Source of the DNA: Nitrospira_D sp035465795
GTDB taxonomy: Bacteria > Nitrospirota > Nitrospiria > Nitrospirales > Nitrospiraceae
Assembly (NCBI RefSeq): GCF_049546785.1
Contig: NZ_JBMWAN010000006.1
Coordinates: forward strand, 62,001 to 126,000
Direction of reading: 5' to 3'
DNA length: 64,000 nucleotides
Shown here: piece by piece, positions 42,878 through 51,073 of the stretch
Layout: each line of letters begins with the position of its first letter
Numbering within the stretch: the stretch's first letter is position 1
The notes under the pieces: model-generated
What the model was told of the DNA's origin: nothing
Seen by the model: the letters and a program-made list of their open reading frames with translations, nothing else
Databases searched by the model: none
Program-made: the position numbers and the translations under genes

Positions 42878-44506
42878 TTACGCCGGTGTGATGGCGGTCG
42901 TGCCGGGCTCCGGTTCCTTGGGACGGAACAGGTTGAGCAGGCACAGCAGCGCGCAGATTACCACACAGCCGTAGGCAAACACATCCCCGTGACGGCTGTA
43001 AAATGTGCGGGGCTGCCACGCGGGAATCGTGACCTGGACTGCCTCTTCCGTGAACAGCGGGGTCGCCCGGATGATCCGGCCGAAGGGATCGATGGCGCCC
43101 GTGATGCCGGTGTTGGCGGCGCGCGCAAAGGCCAGGTGATTTTCGACCGAGCGAAAGACCACCATCGCGAAATGTTGCGCCGGCGCCGAGGAGTTGCCGA
43201 ACCAGCCGTCGTTCGTGATCGTCACCAGAAACTCCGCGCCGTTGGCCGCGAATTGCCGGACGAGATCGGGGAAGATCACTTCGTAACAGATCGCGACGCC
43301 GAACTTCACGGGACGCGCCCCCCCCGGGTTGCCGTCGTTGCCGGCGCGGGCCTTCGGCGCCAGCGTCATCACCGTGCCGCCGGGCCCCGCCTCAAAATCG
43401 CCGATCCCTTCCACCAGCTTGTCGAGGAAAAAGAGCAACGACGATTTCAGCGGAATGTATTCACCGAACGGCACGAGGTGATGTTTGTCGTAGCGGCCCA
43501 GGATCGTTCCGTCAGCCGAGAGGAGATAGGCGCTGTTGAGCAGATAGGGACGGCGGTCCGGATAGAACCGGAGCGCGGGGCTGCCGAACAGCAGCGGCGC
43601 CTGCGCCCGGTCGGCCCAGGCCATCAGTTGCAGTTGATAGCCGGCTTCACGCTCGAATAGAAACGGGGTCGCCGCTTCGGGCCAAATCACCACATCGACA
43701 CCGGTTCCGAACCGACTCGTCAATCGATCGAACCGCTGCATGGTCTCCTCGCGATAGGCCTCATCCCACTTCACCGCCTGATCGACATTGGGTTGGACGA
43801 GACCGGCCGTAATGGAGGTTCTCGGGAGCAGGAGACCAGGGCTGTTCAAGAGAGAGGTCCCGTAACTCCAGGTCGAGATCATGAGCAGCGCGGTAATGGT
43901 CGTCATTTCCCAGGGCAGCTTCCTGGGGTGGAATCCGCGGAAGAAGGGCATGAGCCAGAGGATGAACTCGGCCAGCGTGAGATTCACCAGGATGATCAAA
44001 AAGGAGACCCCATAGACTCCCAGATGGTCGGCCACCTGGATGAGTTCCAGTTCCCGGTATTGCGAGTAGCCCAGCAGGCACCAGGGCAATCCGGACAGGA
44101 AGTAGGTCCGTATCAATTCCAGCGCGACCCAGACACAGGGGGCGAAAAGAATGCCGTATCGTGGTATAAATTCCCGCAGCCAGACGACCGCCCAGCTGTA
44201 GATTCCGACGTAAATGCCGAGATAAGCCGTGAGGAGCAGGAGGATCGCATAGCTGACGGGGAGGGGGACCTTGCCGTACGTGGTCATGGCCGTGACCACC
44301 CAGGCCATGATCCCGGTAAAGCCGATGGTCCCGCTCAGGCATCCCATCCAGAAGGCGCGACGGCGCGTCGTAGAATCCAGAGCGAGATGGAGGGGAATCA
44401 GGGCGACCCAGGCGAGCAACCCCAGATCAAACTTTGGAAAGCAGAACGGGAGCAGGACCCCGCTCGCACAGGCAAGTGCAATCTGGCGAGCACGAGTGCG
44501 ATCCAT
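42878..44506 (-). CDS. lnt: Apolipoprotein N-acyltransferase
   Basis: Adds the third acyl chain to lipoproteins in the inner membrane. 542 residues from ATG 44506; a longer frame upstream lacks a plausible N-terminus. About six to eight hydrophobic helices (1-220) precede a nitrilase-fold domain whose catalytic triad is visible as E277 (VVIWPEAATP), K341 (RYDKHHLVPFGE) and C407 (GVAICYEVIFPDL). The length is slightly above E. coli Lnt (512). prfB starts 19 bases downstream, so the two are likely cotranscribed. Confidence 0.95.
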   Translation of the reverse strand: MDRTRARQIALACASGVLLPFCFPKFDLGLLAWVALIPLHLALDSTTRRRAFWMGCLSGTIGFTGIMAWVVTAMTTYGKVPLPVSYAILLLLTAYLGIYVGIYSWAVVWLREFIPRYGILFAPCVWVALELIRTYFLSGLPWCLLGYSQYRELELIQVADHLGVYGVSFLIILVNLTLAEFILWLMPFFRGFHPRKLPWEMTTITALLMISTWSYGTSLLNSPGLLLPRTSITAGLVQPNVDQAVKWDEAYREETMQRFDRLTSRFGTGVDVVIWPEAATPFLFEREAGYQLQLMAWADRAQAPLLFGSPALRFYPDRRPYLLNSAYLLSADGTILGRYDKHHLVPFGEYIPLKSSLLFFLDKLVEGIGDFEAGPGGTVMTLAPKARAGNDGNPGGARPVKFGVAICYEVIFPDLVRQFAANGAEFLVTITNDGWFGNSSAPAQHFAMVVFRSVENHLAFARAANTGITGAIDPFGRIIRATPLFTEEAVQVTIPAWQPRTFYSRHGDVFAYGCVVICALLCLLNLFRPKEPEPGTTAITPA

Positions 44507-44652
44507 CGAGCGGTACCATAACCAAAGCGATCCGGACTTGCAAGAGAACGGGAGGAGGCCCGGGACCATGAACTGGACGGTGCCATTGTCCCTTGCGCTC
44601 GGGCCGGCGTTCGCTGCGGACGGTCGCAAGACGCGATAGGAATCAGAATCCG

Positions 44653-44901
44653 ATGGACCAATCACAACCGGCGGGCGGAATCAGGACAAGTCCCGGGGCC
44701 CGGCGGACCCCGGCTCCGCCGGATGATTCGTCGATCTGGATGGGTGGAGAAGCGACGGTTGGCGCACAAGCCAATCGGCATCTCAGGCGGGCAGGAGGTC
44801 GCGGCTCCGGTCTGGCCCTCACTATTTTGGGACTTGCCTTTCTGGGGGGACTCGCCGCCGGCAGTCTGGTGTGCTCATTGTCTCGCAAGGCCGGCCGATA
44901 G
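44653..44901 (+). CDS. Marginal 82-residue protein with one C-terminal membrane helix
   Basis: From ATG 44653: a Pro/Arg/Ala-rich N-terminal 55 residues and a single hydrophobic helix (ALTILGLAFLGGLAAGSLVC) near the C-terminus. AGGA lies about 11 bases upstream, a weak SD. Divergent from lnt. It may be a small tail-anchored membrane protein or a chance frame. No family recognised. Confidence 0.4.
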   Translation: MDQSQPAGGIRTSPGARRTPAPPDDSSIWMGGEATVGAQANRHLRRAGGRGSGLALTILGLAFLGGLAAGSLVCSLSRKAGR

Positions 44902-45255
44902 TCAGAACAGGCCCGCCTTAATGCCTCTGTTCAGGCTTGTGATGCAGCCATCAGGCAGGTGAGTCGGCGGTCGATTGACAGGCCTGGCCGAAGCCGCGCA
45001 CCAGGTGCGCATCTCCTGCGCCGGCTTTTCCCACGCTGCCTGCACCTTGATATCAGACATCGATTCAGTCACGGTGCCGACCCTTATCAGCGTCCTTCGG
45101 GAACTCAGGATGCTCCGTTCTCTCGTTCCAGCCCTGTGCGTTCAATGAACCGACAGATGATTTCCAAGGGTAAAGGTTGTATTCTTTAGCATCAACAGAG
45201 GGATACGAGAGACCGCTATATTGGCAGGCATCAATACGCAAAGGGGGACATCCAA
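44902..45255. other. 354-base region with no convincing gene
   Basis: No frame of useful length with coding character was seen on either strand. The last 90 bases before 45256 are comparatively AT-rich and should hold the promoter of the lipoprotein operon; AAGGGGG at 45241-45247 is its Shine-Dalgarno. No clear hairpin or repeat. Confidence 0.4.
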
Positions 45256-45651
45256 ATGAAACGAGCATGGATCGCACTAGGACTTTGTTTATCCGTTTCC
45301 CTCGCCGGGTGTGGAGGGGCAGAGAAGGCCACCCTTCCAGAAGACCGGCTCACGGTCGGCAAGGTTCAGGGGGAGATCAAAGTCGGCATGGCGGCATCAC
45401 AGGTGGCGGAACTCCTCGGCAGCCCCAATATCGTCACGACCGATGACAAGCGTCGGGAAGTCTGGATCTACGACAAGGTCTCGACCGATCGGGTGGACAC
45501 CGCCAGTTCGTCCTTTGCGGGCATCATCATTCTGGGCGCCAGCTCGAGCGACAGTTCCAGCTCGCAGCGCCAGAGGACGCTCACCATCATCATCAAGTAC
45601 GACGAAGAGAAGAAGGTCCGCGACTTTGCCTACAACTATACCCAGTTCTAG
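45256..45651 (+). CDS. SmpA/BamE-like small lipoprotein, first gene of a lipoprotein operon
   Basis: A 131-residue lipoprotein: lipobox SLAGC with C19. The segment GEIKVGMAASQVAELLGSPNIVTTDD...EVWIYDK matches the SmpA/OmlA (BamE-type) pattern of a helix-strand motif with G-M-x2-x-Q-V-x-x-L-L-G-x-P. A Ser-rich insert (SSSDSSSS) follows. AAGGGGGACATCCAA precedes ATG 45256. Its 3' end overlaps the next gene's likely start by 26 bases. A structural or assembly role at the outer membrane is likely, not proven BamE. Confidence 0.78.
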   Translation: MKRAWIALGLCLSVSLAGCGGAEKATLPEDRLTVGKVQGEIKVGMAASQVAELLGSPNIVTTDDKRREVWIYDKVSTDRVDTASSSFAGIIILGASSSDSSSSQRQRTLTIIIKYDEEKKVRDFAYNYTQF

Positions 45652-46243
45652 CAAGGGCCGCAGTCCCTTGACGGGCCGGGGGCTCCTGGCCGGGGTCTGT
45701 CTCATCCTTTCAGGCCTGGCGGCCGGCTGTGTCACCCCGACCCAGCCGGCAGAGTTCTTTCAGCTCACGGCGGAGAGTCCACGTAACAAGGCCATGCAGA
45801 CCCGTTTCTTTGAAACCAAGGATGAGGCGGAGTTGTTGTCAGCCTCGGCCGCCGTGCTGCAGGACCTTGGCTTTCAGGTGGAGGAAAGTGTCCAGGATGT
45901 CGGGTTCCTCCGGGCGACCAAGGAGCGAAGCGCTCGGGAGTACGGTCAAGACATCGGCCGGTTCTTCGCCTTCCTGCTCTCATTGGGTAAGTTCATCATG
46001 CCCGTAGATCTCCATCAGAAAATCGCGGCCACACTCGTCGCGCGGCCGATCAATCCGGAGGGTACGCGCCAGGAAGTCCGGATCATGTTCTACCGGGTCG
46101 TCTGGAAGGGGGATGGCCAAGCCGATCGCCAATATATCCCGCCGGGCCAGCAAAAGATGGAGATGCTCCGCGATCCCGTGATGTACCAGCAATTCTTTGC
46201 CAAGTTATCGAAAGCCGTCTTCCTGGAAGCCTTCACGCTCTGA
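45626..46243 (+). CDS. Lipoprotein paralogue 1 of a tandem array
   Basis: A 205-residue predicted lipoprotein (lipobox LAAGC, C35) if initiated at TTG 45626, which has AAGG 9 bases upstream and overlaps the preceding gene; TTG 45668 is an alternative giving a shorter signal peptide. The mature part shares with the next two genes an early block (TRFFETKDEAELLSASAAVL, then QDLGF) and a late block (YQQFFAKLSKAVFL). It has an extra hydrophobic stretch in the middle (RFFAFLLSLGKFIMPV). No named family; the shared blocks define the array. Confidence 0.7.
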   Translation: MPTTIPSSSKGRSPLTGRGLLAGVCLILSGLAAGCVTPTQPAEFFQLTAESPRNKAMQTRFFETKDEAELLSASAAVLQDLGFQVEESVQDVGFLRATKERSAREYGQDIGRFFAFLLSLGKFIMPVDLHQKIAATLVARPINPEGTRQEVRIMFYRVVWKGDGQADRQYIPPGQQKMEMLRDPVMYQQFFAKLSKAVFLEAFTL

Positions 46244-46253
46244 GCGAGGAACT

Positions 46254-46694
46254 ATGAGCCACACCATGCGAGCAATCTCAGGCATGATCGTCATTGCGGG
46301 GGCCTGGTTCCTTCAGGGCTGTGCCGCGCCGGAGCCGAGTCAGGACCTGCTCGCCCCGACCGAAGCGCAGATGAAGCTCCGGAGCTTTCAGTCGCGCACC
46401 TTCGACGTCAAGGACCGCCAGTTGGCGATGCGCGGGGTCATCGCCGTGCTGCAGGATTTGGGCTTCATCATCGAACGCGCGAACGAGCCCTTGGGCCTGG
46501 TGACAGCCGCGCGGTTTGCGGAACCGAACTTCTACGACGTCCTCGGCGTCACCGTCACCGTGCGCCAGCAGCAAGAAGGTCGCATGCTGATCCGGGCCAA
46601 CGCGATCTACAACAATAAGCCGATCGAAGATCCCAAGGTCTATCAGAACTTCTTTGCGGCCCTTGAACGGTCGCTCTTTATCGCCAAGGAGTAA
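46254..46694 (+). CDS. Lipoprotein paralogue 2 of a tandem array
   Basis: A 146-residue lipoprotein (lipobox FLQGC, C23) from ATG 46254, with GAGGA just upstream and 10 bases after the previous stop. It contains the shared block FQSRTFDVKDRQLAMRGVIA, then QDLGF, then LGLVTAARF, and ends with YQNFFAALERSLFIAKE. It is the shortest copy. Probably an outer-membrane lipoprotein whose partner proteins are its neighbours. Confidence 0.75.
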   Translation: MSHTMRAISGMIVIAGAWFLQGCAAPEPSQDLLAPTEAQMKLRSFQSRTFDVKDRQLAMRGVIAVLQDLGFIIERANEPLGLVTAARFAEPNFYDVLGVTVTVRQQQEGRMLIRANAIYNNKPIEDPKVYQNFFAALERSLFIAKE

Positions 46695-46699
46695 GGCCC

Positions 46700-47314
46700 G
46701 TGGGGCTTCTCACGCCGGACATACGAAAGACTGCCTGCCGCAGCGCAGAGGCACGGGTCTTCGCCGTTGCACTGGGCCTCGGGCTCAGTCTGCTGTTGCA
46801 AGGCTGCCCCACGCCCTACGAATGGCGCCATCAGGACCAGTGGGACTCACGGGAGCAGATCTGGCTCTCGGAAGAGAGCCAGGTCAAATTACGTGCAGCT
46901 CAATCCAGAGTGTTTGACAGCACCGACCGGCGGCGAACTCTGGAAGTCATTGTCGACACCATGCAGGACCTGGGGTTCATGGTCGAGGTGCTGGATGAGG
47001 AGCTGGGCATCGTGTCGGGCAAGAGATTTGAACCGCTCGAACGGTCCAATATCAGAACGGATCCCTACTACCATCTCTACGACGATCAAAGCCTGTTGAT
47101 CTTCACCAAGTCCTACCTTACCTGGGGTCCTTTCTGGCATCGCAGCGACCTCGTCCGTCTCACCATTACGGTGCGCAAGCGGAACGAGACCCAGCTTGTT
47201 GTGAGGGCCAGCGCACAATTTTACCTGCGTGCCGTCGAAGACCCTGAGCCGTACCAGAAGTTTTTCCGTACCCTGGAGCAGGCGCTGTTTCTACGGGCTC
47301 AGACGGTCGAATAG
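46700..47314 (+). CDS. Lipoprotein paralogue 3 of a tandem array
   Basis: A 204-residue lipoprotein (lipobox LLQGC, C36) from GTG 46700, 5 bases after the previous stop, with AAGGAG overlapping the upstream stop codon. It carries AAQSRVFDSTDRRRTLEVIV, MQDLGF, LGIVSGKRF and the C-terminal YQKFFRTLEQALFL. An insert of about 40 residues (NIRTDPYYHLYDDQSLLIF...GPFWHRSD) distinguishes it. Tandem duplication followed by divergence is the simplest explanation of the three genes. Confidence 0.75.
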   Translation: MGLLTPDIRKTACRSAEARVFAVALGLGLSLLLQGCPTPYEWRHQDQWDSREQIWLSEESQVKLRAAQSRVFDSTDRRRTLEVIVDTMQDLGFMVEVLDEELGIVSGKRFEPLERSNIRTDPYYHLYDDQSLLIFTKSYLTWGPFWHRSDLVRLTITVRKRNETQLVVRASAQFYLRAVEDPEPYQKFFRTLEQALFLRAQTVE

Positions 47315-47415
47315 CCCGGCATCGCCGTCTCCCCCCACTGGGCCAGGCTCGTCCTGTATCGGAACCGGCAGACTTTGCGGCAGAAGAGGCGCAACAATAA
47401 GAAGAAGGAGGACTT

Positions 47416-47592
47416 ATGAAAAACGTTGAGATGACCGTTGAAGGGACGATGCTGACTATCAAAGTGGATTTGTCCAAGGAGTTCGGGCCGTCGGCCTCAG
47501 GGAAGACGATCATTATTGCCTCCACGGAAGGAAACGTGACGATTCCCGACCGGGAGGAAAAAGTCGGACTGAACGTCTACCGGAAGAAATAA
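47416..47592 (+). CDS. 58-residue conserved-looking small protein
   Basis: ATG 47416, AGGAGG 5 bases before, TAA at 47590-47592. The product is soluble, with alternating charged and hydrophobic residues (MTVEGTMLTIKVDLSKEFG, then GKTIIIASTEGNVTIPD, ending YRKK) suggesting a small beta-rich domain. It is about 100 bases after the lipoprotein array on the same strand. Strong SD, good codon bias and compact composition make it likely to be real. I do not recognise the family. Confidence 0.7.
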   Translation: MKNVEMTVEGTMLTIKVDLSKEFGPSASGKTIIIASTEGNVTIPDREEKVGLNVYRKK

Positions 47593-47727
47593 AGGAATGG
47601 CTGACAGGAAGCCCGTTCGATAGTCTCCCGGCGCTTCGACTCCCGGAGCATACGACTGCGATAAGGCCTCAAATTGCTCTGTTTTTGGCCAATTGTACTT
47701 TCTGTGTCCACAGTCTAGAGGCCGATC

Positions 47728-47736
47728 TGTGCATAA
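47728..47736 (-). promoter_or_regulatory. DnaA box (perfect TTATNCACA)
   Basis: TGTGCATAA on the plus strand, the reverse complement of TTATGCACA. A one-mismatch relative (TGTGGAAAA) lies at 47820-47828 in the same orientation. It may titrate DnaA, regulate a neighbour or be part of an origin-like region. Confidence 0.5.
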
Positions 47737-47964
47737 GTACGGTCAAATTCCTGATACCCCACAAAATTCAAACTATTTCAAGCGTGAAAACCACCAACGG
47801 ATTTCTTTGCACCAGGGATTGTGGAAAAGGGGAAAAAGGAATCGTCAAGCCGCAAAATGTAGTGGGTGCCAAGGATCTGACACAATGCCTAATAAATAGG
47901 CAATCTGCTCGTTCCACTGTCCGTATAGGCCGTTTCTGCGTTGATCCTACAGCCATGCACAGAG

Positions 47965-47973
47965 TTATCCACA
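47965..47973 (+). promoter_or_regulatory. DnaA box (perfect TTATCCACA)
   Basis: TTATCCACA, the strongest-binding DnaA consensus, 237 bases from the box at 47728 and in opposite orientation. An AT-rich tract (AAAGCTTTATTTTTTTAC, near 48060-48077) follows about 90 bases later. Confidence 0.5.
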
Positions 47974-48580
47974 GAAGCTGGGGAGCCAGTAAGAGCTCAG
48001 AGTGAGAACGCCAAAATTTCAGCATGATAGGCGGTGCATCGCGTCCGGTGTCGCGGATAAAGCTTTATTTTTTTACAAGTGCAACAAATTTCATCCCCGT
48101 GTCTATCCGGGTTTCTTTTCATAGCAGACCGTGCGACGGGTCTTGTCGGGACGTTGCGTCCTGATCCGGCTGCGAAGAGCCGACGCGATGGCAGGCATTG
48201 CCGCATGGATAGCGAGCCGGATGGTTCGCAATCCGCAATCTTGACTCGCTGTATCGCGAGGATTATCGTGAGGGCGTGGGGGGAGTTAACGCCCCGAGGG
48301 AATATGGTCCATAAGGGGGTTGAGTGTGAGGACGGTGTGCAGGACCAGCTTGTACTGGGAAGCCTAATGTTCTCCCGAGATCTCCGCCGTACCTACTGAT
48401 CCTCGGTAGGTGCGTGCTCCTCCCACCCTAATCCCCGCCAGACTTGTCCAGGCCCTCATTCTTAGGCGAGTGAATACCGTCGTTGACGTCTCCCGGCTCC
48501 GCCTCCAGGGTTCCGGCGCTGCTGCCAGGCATTGTCCCTCCAGAAGACATCAAGACATCCCGAAGGCGGTTGTCTGCCGG

Positions 48581-48990
48581 TCATCCATCCTCTCCGTTCC
48601 CGGGGAGTCGTGTCTTGCTTCCTCCGAAGAGGAATTGCGCCGGCGGATTAATGAGTGCCTGCGTGGCGGGTTCACACCTTGGCAGGTTCCGGAGGCACAG
48701 AGCTCGCGTTGTAGCCCGGGCTGCAGGATAGAACTGGAATTGACCGGGCCGAACAGCGAATGCAATCCCGATGCGCCCGACGAGATCATACCGGCGCGCG
48801 GCTTCCTGAATCCGTCGCGCCGTCTCACGACTCACCCTGTCGTCGATGGCGCGGCCATGGGTATCGTTGGGCCGGTTCGATGAGCGCGTCTCATTTCTTC
48901 TTCGGAATAAATGACGCGCCCGGCTGCGTACTGAGCCGGTGGAGAGGTCAGGGGTTCGGCAGGCTGGAATCCCCCTGCGATTTGTGATAC
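48581..48990 (-). pseudogene. Possible decayed gene upstream of and antisense to the topoisomerase VI locus
   Basis: The minus-strand frame starting with GTG 48835 reads SRETARRIQEAARRYDLVGRIGIAFAVR, which looks like genuine helix-strand protein sequence, then degrades into Arg/Thr/Pro-rich noise. Upstream, a different frame holds AGRVIYSEEEMRRAHRTGP. A frame change and loss of start would explain both. No family recognised and no parent gene in the window; it could also be chance in GC-rich DNA. Confidence 0.25.
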
Positions 48991-49024
48991 CAAGGTTGAC
49001 CGCGTTACATTTGTGAGAGGGTGA

Positions 49025-51067
49025 ATGGCCAAGAAGGTATCGTCTGCTCCGCCGTCTTCTGTGTCCGCTTCGACCAACGCAGGGCCCGAATCAGTCGCCG
49101 GAAGAAAACCCGCTGCGAAATCGCCGCAGCTGGTCACGGCGGTGGAGATGGGCGCACGTCAGCGGGAAATCTCCGTCTCCGAATTCTTCACGAAGAACCG
49201 GCACCTGCTCGGGTTCGACAATCCGCGCAAGGCCTTGCTGACCTGCGTCAAGGAAGCCGTCGATAACGCGCTGGACGCGAGCGAAGAAGCCGGGATTCTT
49301 CCGGACGTCATGGTGCGGCTCGAAGTGGTGCCGACCGGGGGCGTGACGCCGCCGGCCAGCCAGGCCACGCGCTTTCGCGTGACGGTCACGGACAACGGTC
49401 CCGGCATTGTCCGCCAGCACATCCCGCGCATTTTCGCCAAGCTCCTCTATGGCTCGAAGTTTCACCGCATGCGGATGAGCCGCGGGCAGCAGGGCATCGG
49501 CATTTCCGCCGCCGGCATGTACGGGCAGTTGACCACCGGGAAGCCGGTGCAAATCATCTCGCGCACCGGTCCGAAAGCCGCCGCCCACTACTTCGAAGTC
49601 CAGATCGACACCAAGAAGAACGAACCGCTGGTCCATGAAAATAAACAGATCGCCTGGGACCGGCCGCAAGGCACACAGGTGACGCTGGAGGTCGAAGGGA
49701 AGTATCAGAAAGGCCGGGCGTCGGTGGACGAATGGCTGGAGCAGACGTCCATCGCCAATCCCCATGTGCGGCTGACCTACCGGACGCCGGAAGGCGAGAT
49801 GAAAGAGTATCCGCGCACCTATCACGATCTGCCGCCTTCGCCGCGCGAGATTAAGCCGCATCCCTACGGCATCGAGTTCGGGATGATGCTCAAGATGCTG
49901 CAGGACACGAAGGGCCATTCGCTCAACGGCTTCCTCTCCGGCGATTTCTGCCGGGTGTCGCCCCAGCTCGCCGACGAAATCTGCAAGGCCGCCAAGGTGT
50001 CGCCGGCCATGAAGCCGCGCGATCTGAAGGGCCCTGCAGCGGAGATGCTCTATCAGACCATTCAGAAGACGAAGATCATGGCGCCGCCGACGAATTGCAT
50101 TTCGCCCATCGGCGAGAAAGCCATTCTCTCCGGACTCTATAAGCAGATCAAAGGCGAGTTCTACACGGCGGTCAGCCGGCCGCCGGCCGTGTATCGCGGC
50201 AACCCCTTCATCATCGAAGCCGGATTGGCCTACGGGCATAGGCCGGAAGATCAAGCCAGGCCCAAACAACCGGCCGGGCCGAAAGCCGAAGGCGAAGGTG
50301 AGGAGGAGGACTCGGAACTCGCCCGCGTCATCCGGTACGCGAACCGGGTACCTTTGCTGTATCAGCAGTCGGCCTGCGCGACGTTTAAGGCGGTCCTGAG
50401 CACCACATGGAAACACTACGGCATCGCCCAGTCGCGCGGCGCGCTGCCGGGCGGCCCGATGGTGATCTTCGTCCATATGGCTTCGGTGTGGGTGCCGTTC
50501 ACGAGCGAGTCGAAAGAAGCGATCGCCGACTATGACGAGATCCAGAAGGAAATCACTTTGGCGTTGCGGGAATGCGGCCGGCGGCTCGGCCTCTTCCTCC
50601 GCCGCCGGGAGCGGGCTGCGAGCGAATTCCGCCGGCGCAACATCTTCGAACTCTACATCGAGGAAGTCGTCGAGGCCTGCAACCGGCTCAAGGGTGGAAC
50701 GCTGCCCAAAGAAAAGCTCAAGGCGCAGCTGCAGAAGATCGCGACCTCGCGCACCGGCGGACTCAAGACCGACGAGGCGCTTGGCAAGACCGGCGGCGGA
50801 CCGGAAGGGTTGCCGGACTCGATCATCGTGACCGCGGAAGGCATCGAAGGCGCCGTCGAGATCGCTCAGCAGGTGGAGGCGGAGGTTCCGAAGGCCGTCG
50901 AGGGTTCCGCCGCCGATGTGCCGGAACAAGAACCGGCCGCCGGACCGTCCACAAGGAAGAAGCGGAAGGCCGGGTCGGCCAAGTCTGATGCGCCGGTTGC
51001 CGGGAAACCGGCATCGCGCAACGCTTCCGGGTCCGCGAAGAGTCCGGCTGCAAGAGGAAAGAAGTAG
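49025..51067 (+). CDS. top6B: DNA topoisomerase VI subunit B
   Basis: ATPase subunit of a type IIB topoisomerase that relaxes and decatenates DNA by double-strand passage. 680 residues: GHKL ATP site with E77/N81 (KEAVDNALDAS), DNGPGI (123-128) and the ATP lid RGQQGIGISAAGM (153-165), a helix-two-turn-helix region, and a transducer domain with the conserved Lys in SESKEAIADYDE. Archaeal B subunits are about 530 residues; the excess is an acidic/Lys insert near 415-435 and a Lys/Ala/Pro-rich basic tail (about 610-680). GAGAGGGTGA precedes ATG 49025. The A subunit follows 6 bases later. Confidence 0.95.
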   Translation: MAKKVSSAPPSSVSASTNAGPESVAGRKPAAKSPQLVTAVEMGARQREISVSEFFTKNRHLLGFDNPRKALLTCVKEAVDNALDASEEAGILPDVMVRLEVVPTGGVTPPASQATRFRVTVTDNGPGIVRQHIPRIFAKLLYGSKFHRMRMSRGQQGIGISAAGMYGQLTTGKPVQIISRTGPKAAAHYFEVQIDTKKNEPLVHENKQIAWDRPQGTQVTLEVEGKYQKGRASVDEWLEQTSIANPHVRLTYRTPEGEMKEYPRTYHDLPPSPREIKPHPYGIEFGMMLKMLQDTKGHSLNGFLSGDFCRVSPQLADEICKAAKVSPAMKPRDLKGPAAEMLYQTIQKTKIMAPPTNCISPIGEKAILSGLYKQIKGEFYTAVSRPPAVYRGNPFIIEAGLAYGHRPEDQARPKQPAGPKAEGEGEEEDSELARVIRYANRVPLLYQQSACATFKAVLSTTWKHYGIAQSRGALPGGPMVIFVHMASVWVPFTSESKEAIADYDEIQKEITLALRECGRRLGLFLRRRERAASEFRRRNIFELYIEEVVEACNRLKGGTLPKEKLKAQLQKIATSRTGGLKTDEALGKTGGGPEGLPDSIIVTAEGIEGAVEIAQQVEAEVPKAVEGSAADVPEQEPAAGPSTRKKRKAGSAKSDAPVAGKPASRNASGSAKSPAARGKK

Positions 51068-51073
51068 ATACCC

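Larger units (their letters stand above)
47593..49024. other. 1.4-kb region without a convincing gene, AT-rich on its left side
   Basis: The largest gap in the window. Its left third (47640-48120) is AT-rich (about 38 percent GC over 47761-47820 by hand count, against roughly 60 overall) and contains two perfect DnaA boxes. The right two thirds returns to high GC with frames on both strands that lack SD sequences and family resemblance. A possible decayed gene lies at 48581-48990 on the minus strand. No tRNA, 6S, tmRNA, RNase P or SRP RNA signature was recognised. Confidence 0.5.

Noticed and set aside
48480..48600. A 34-codon minus-strand frame with GGAGG before its ATG in the large gap
   Set aside because: Composition is Gly/Ser/Asp-rich with no structure and no comparison available; one SD-like match is expected by chance.
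48079..48883. Plus-strand frames of 106 and 157 codons in the large gap
   Set aside because: Arg/Ser/Pro-rich products without domains, no SD, and no codon bias; likely chance frames.
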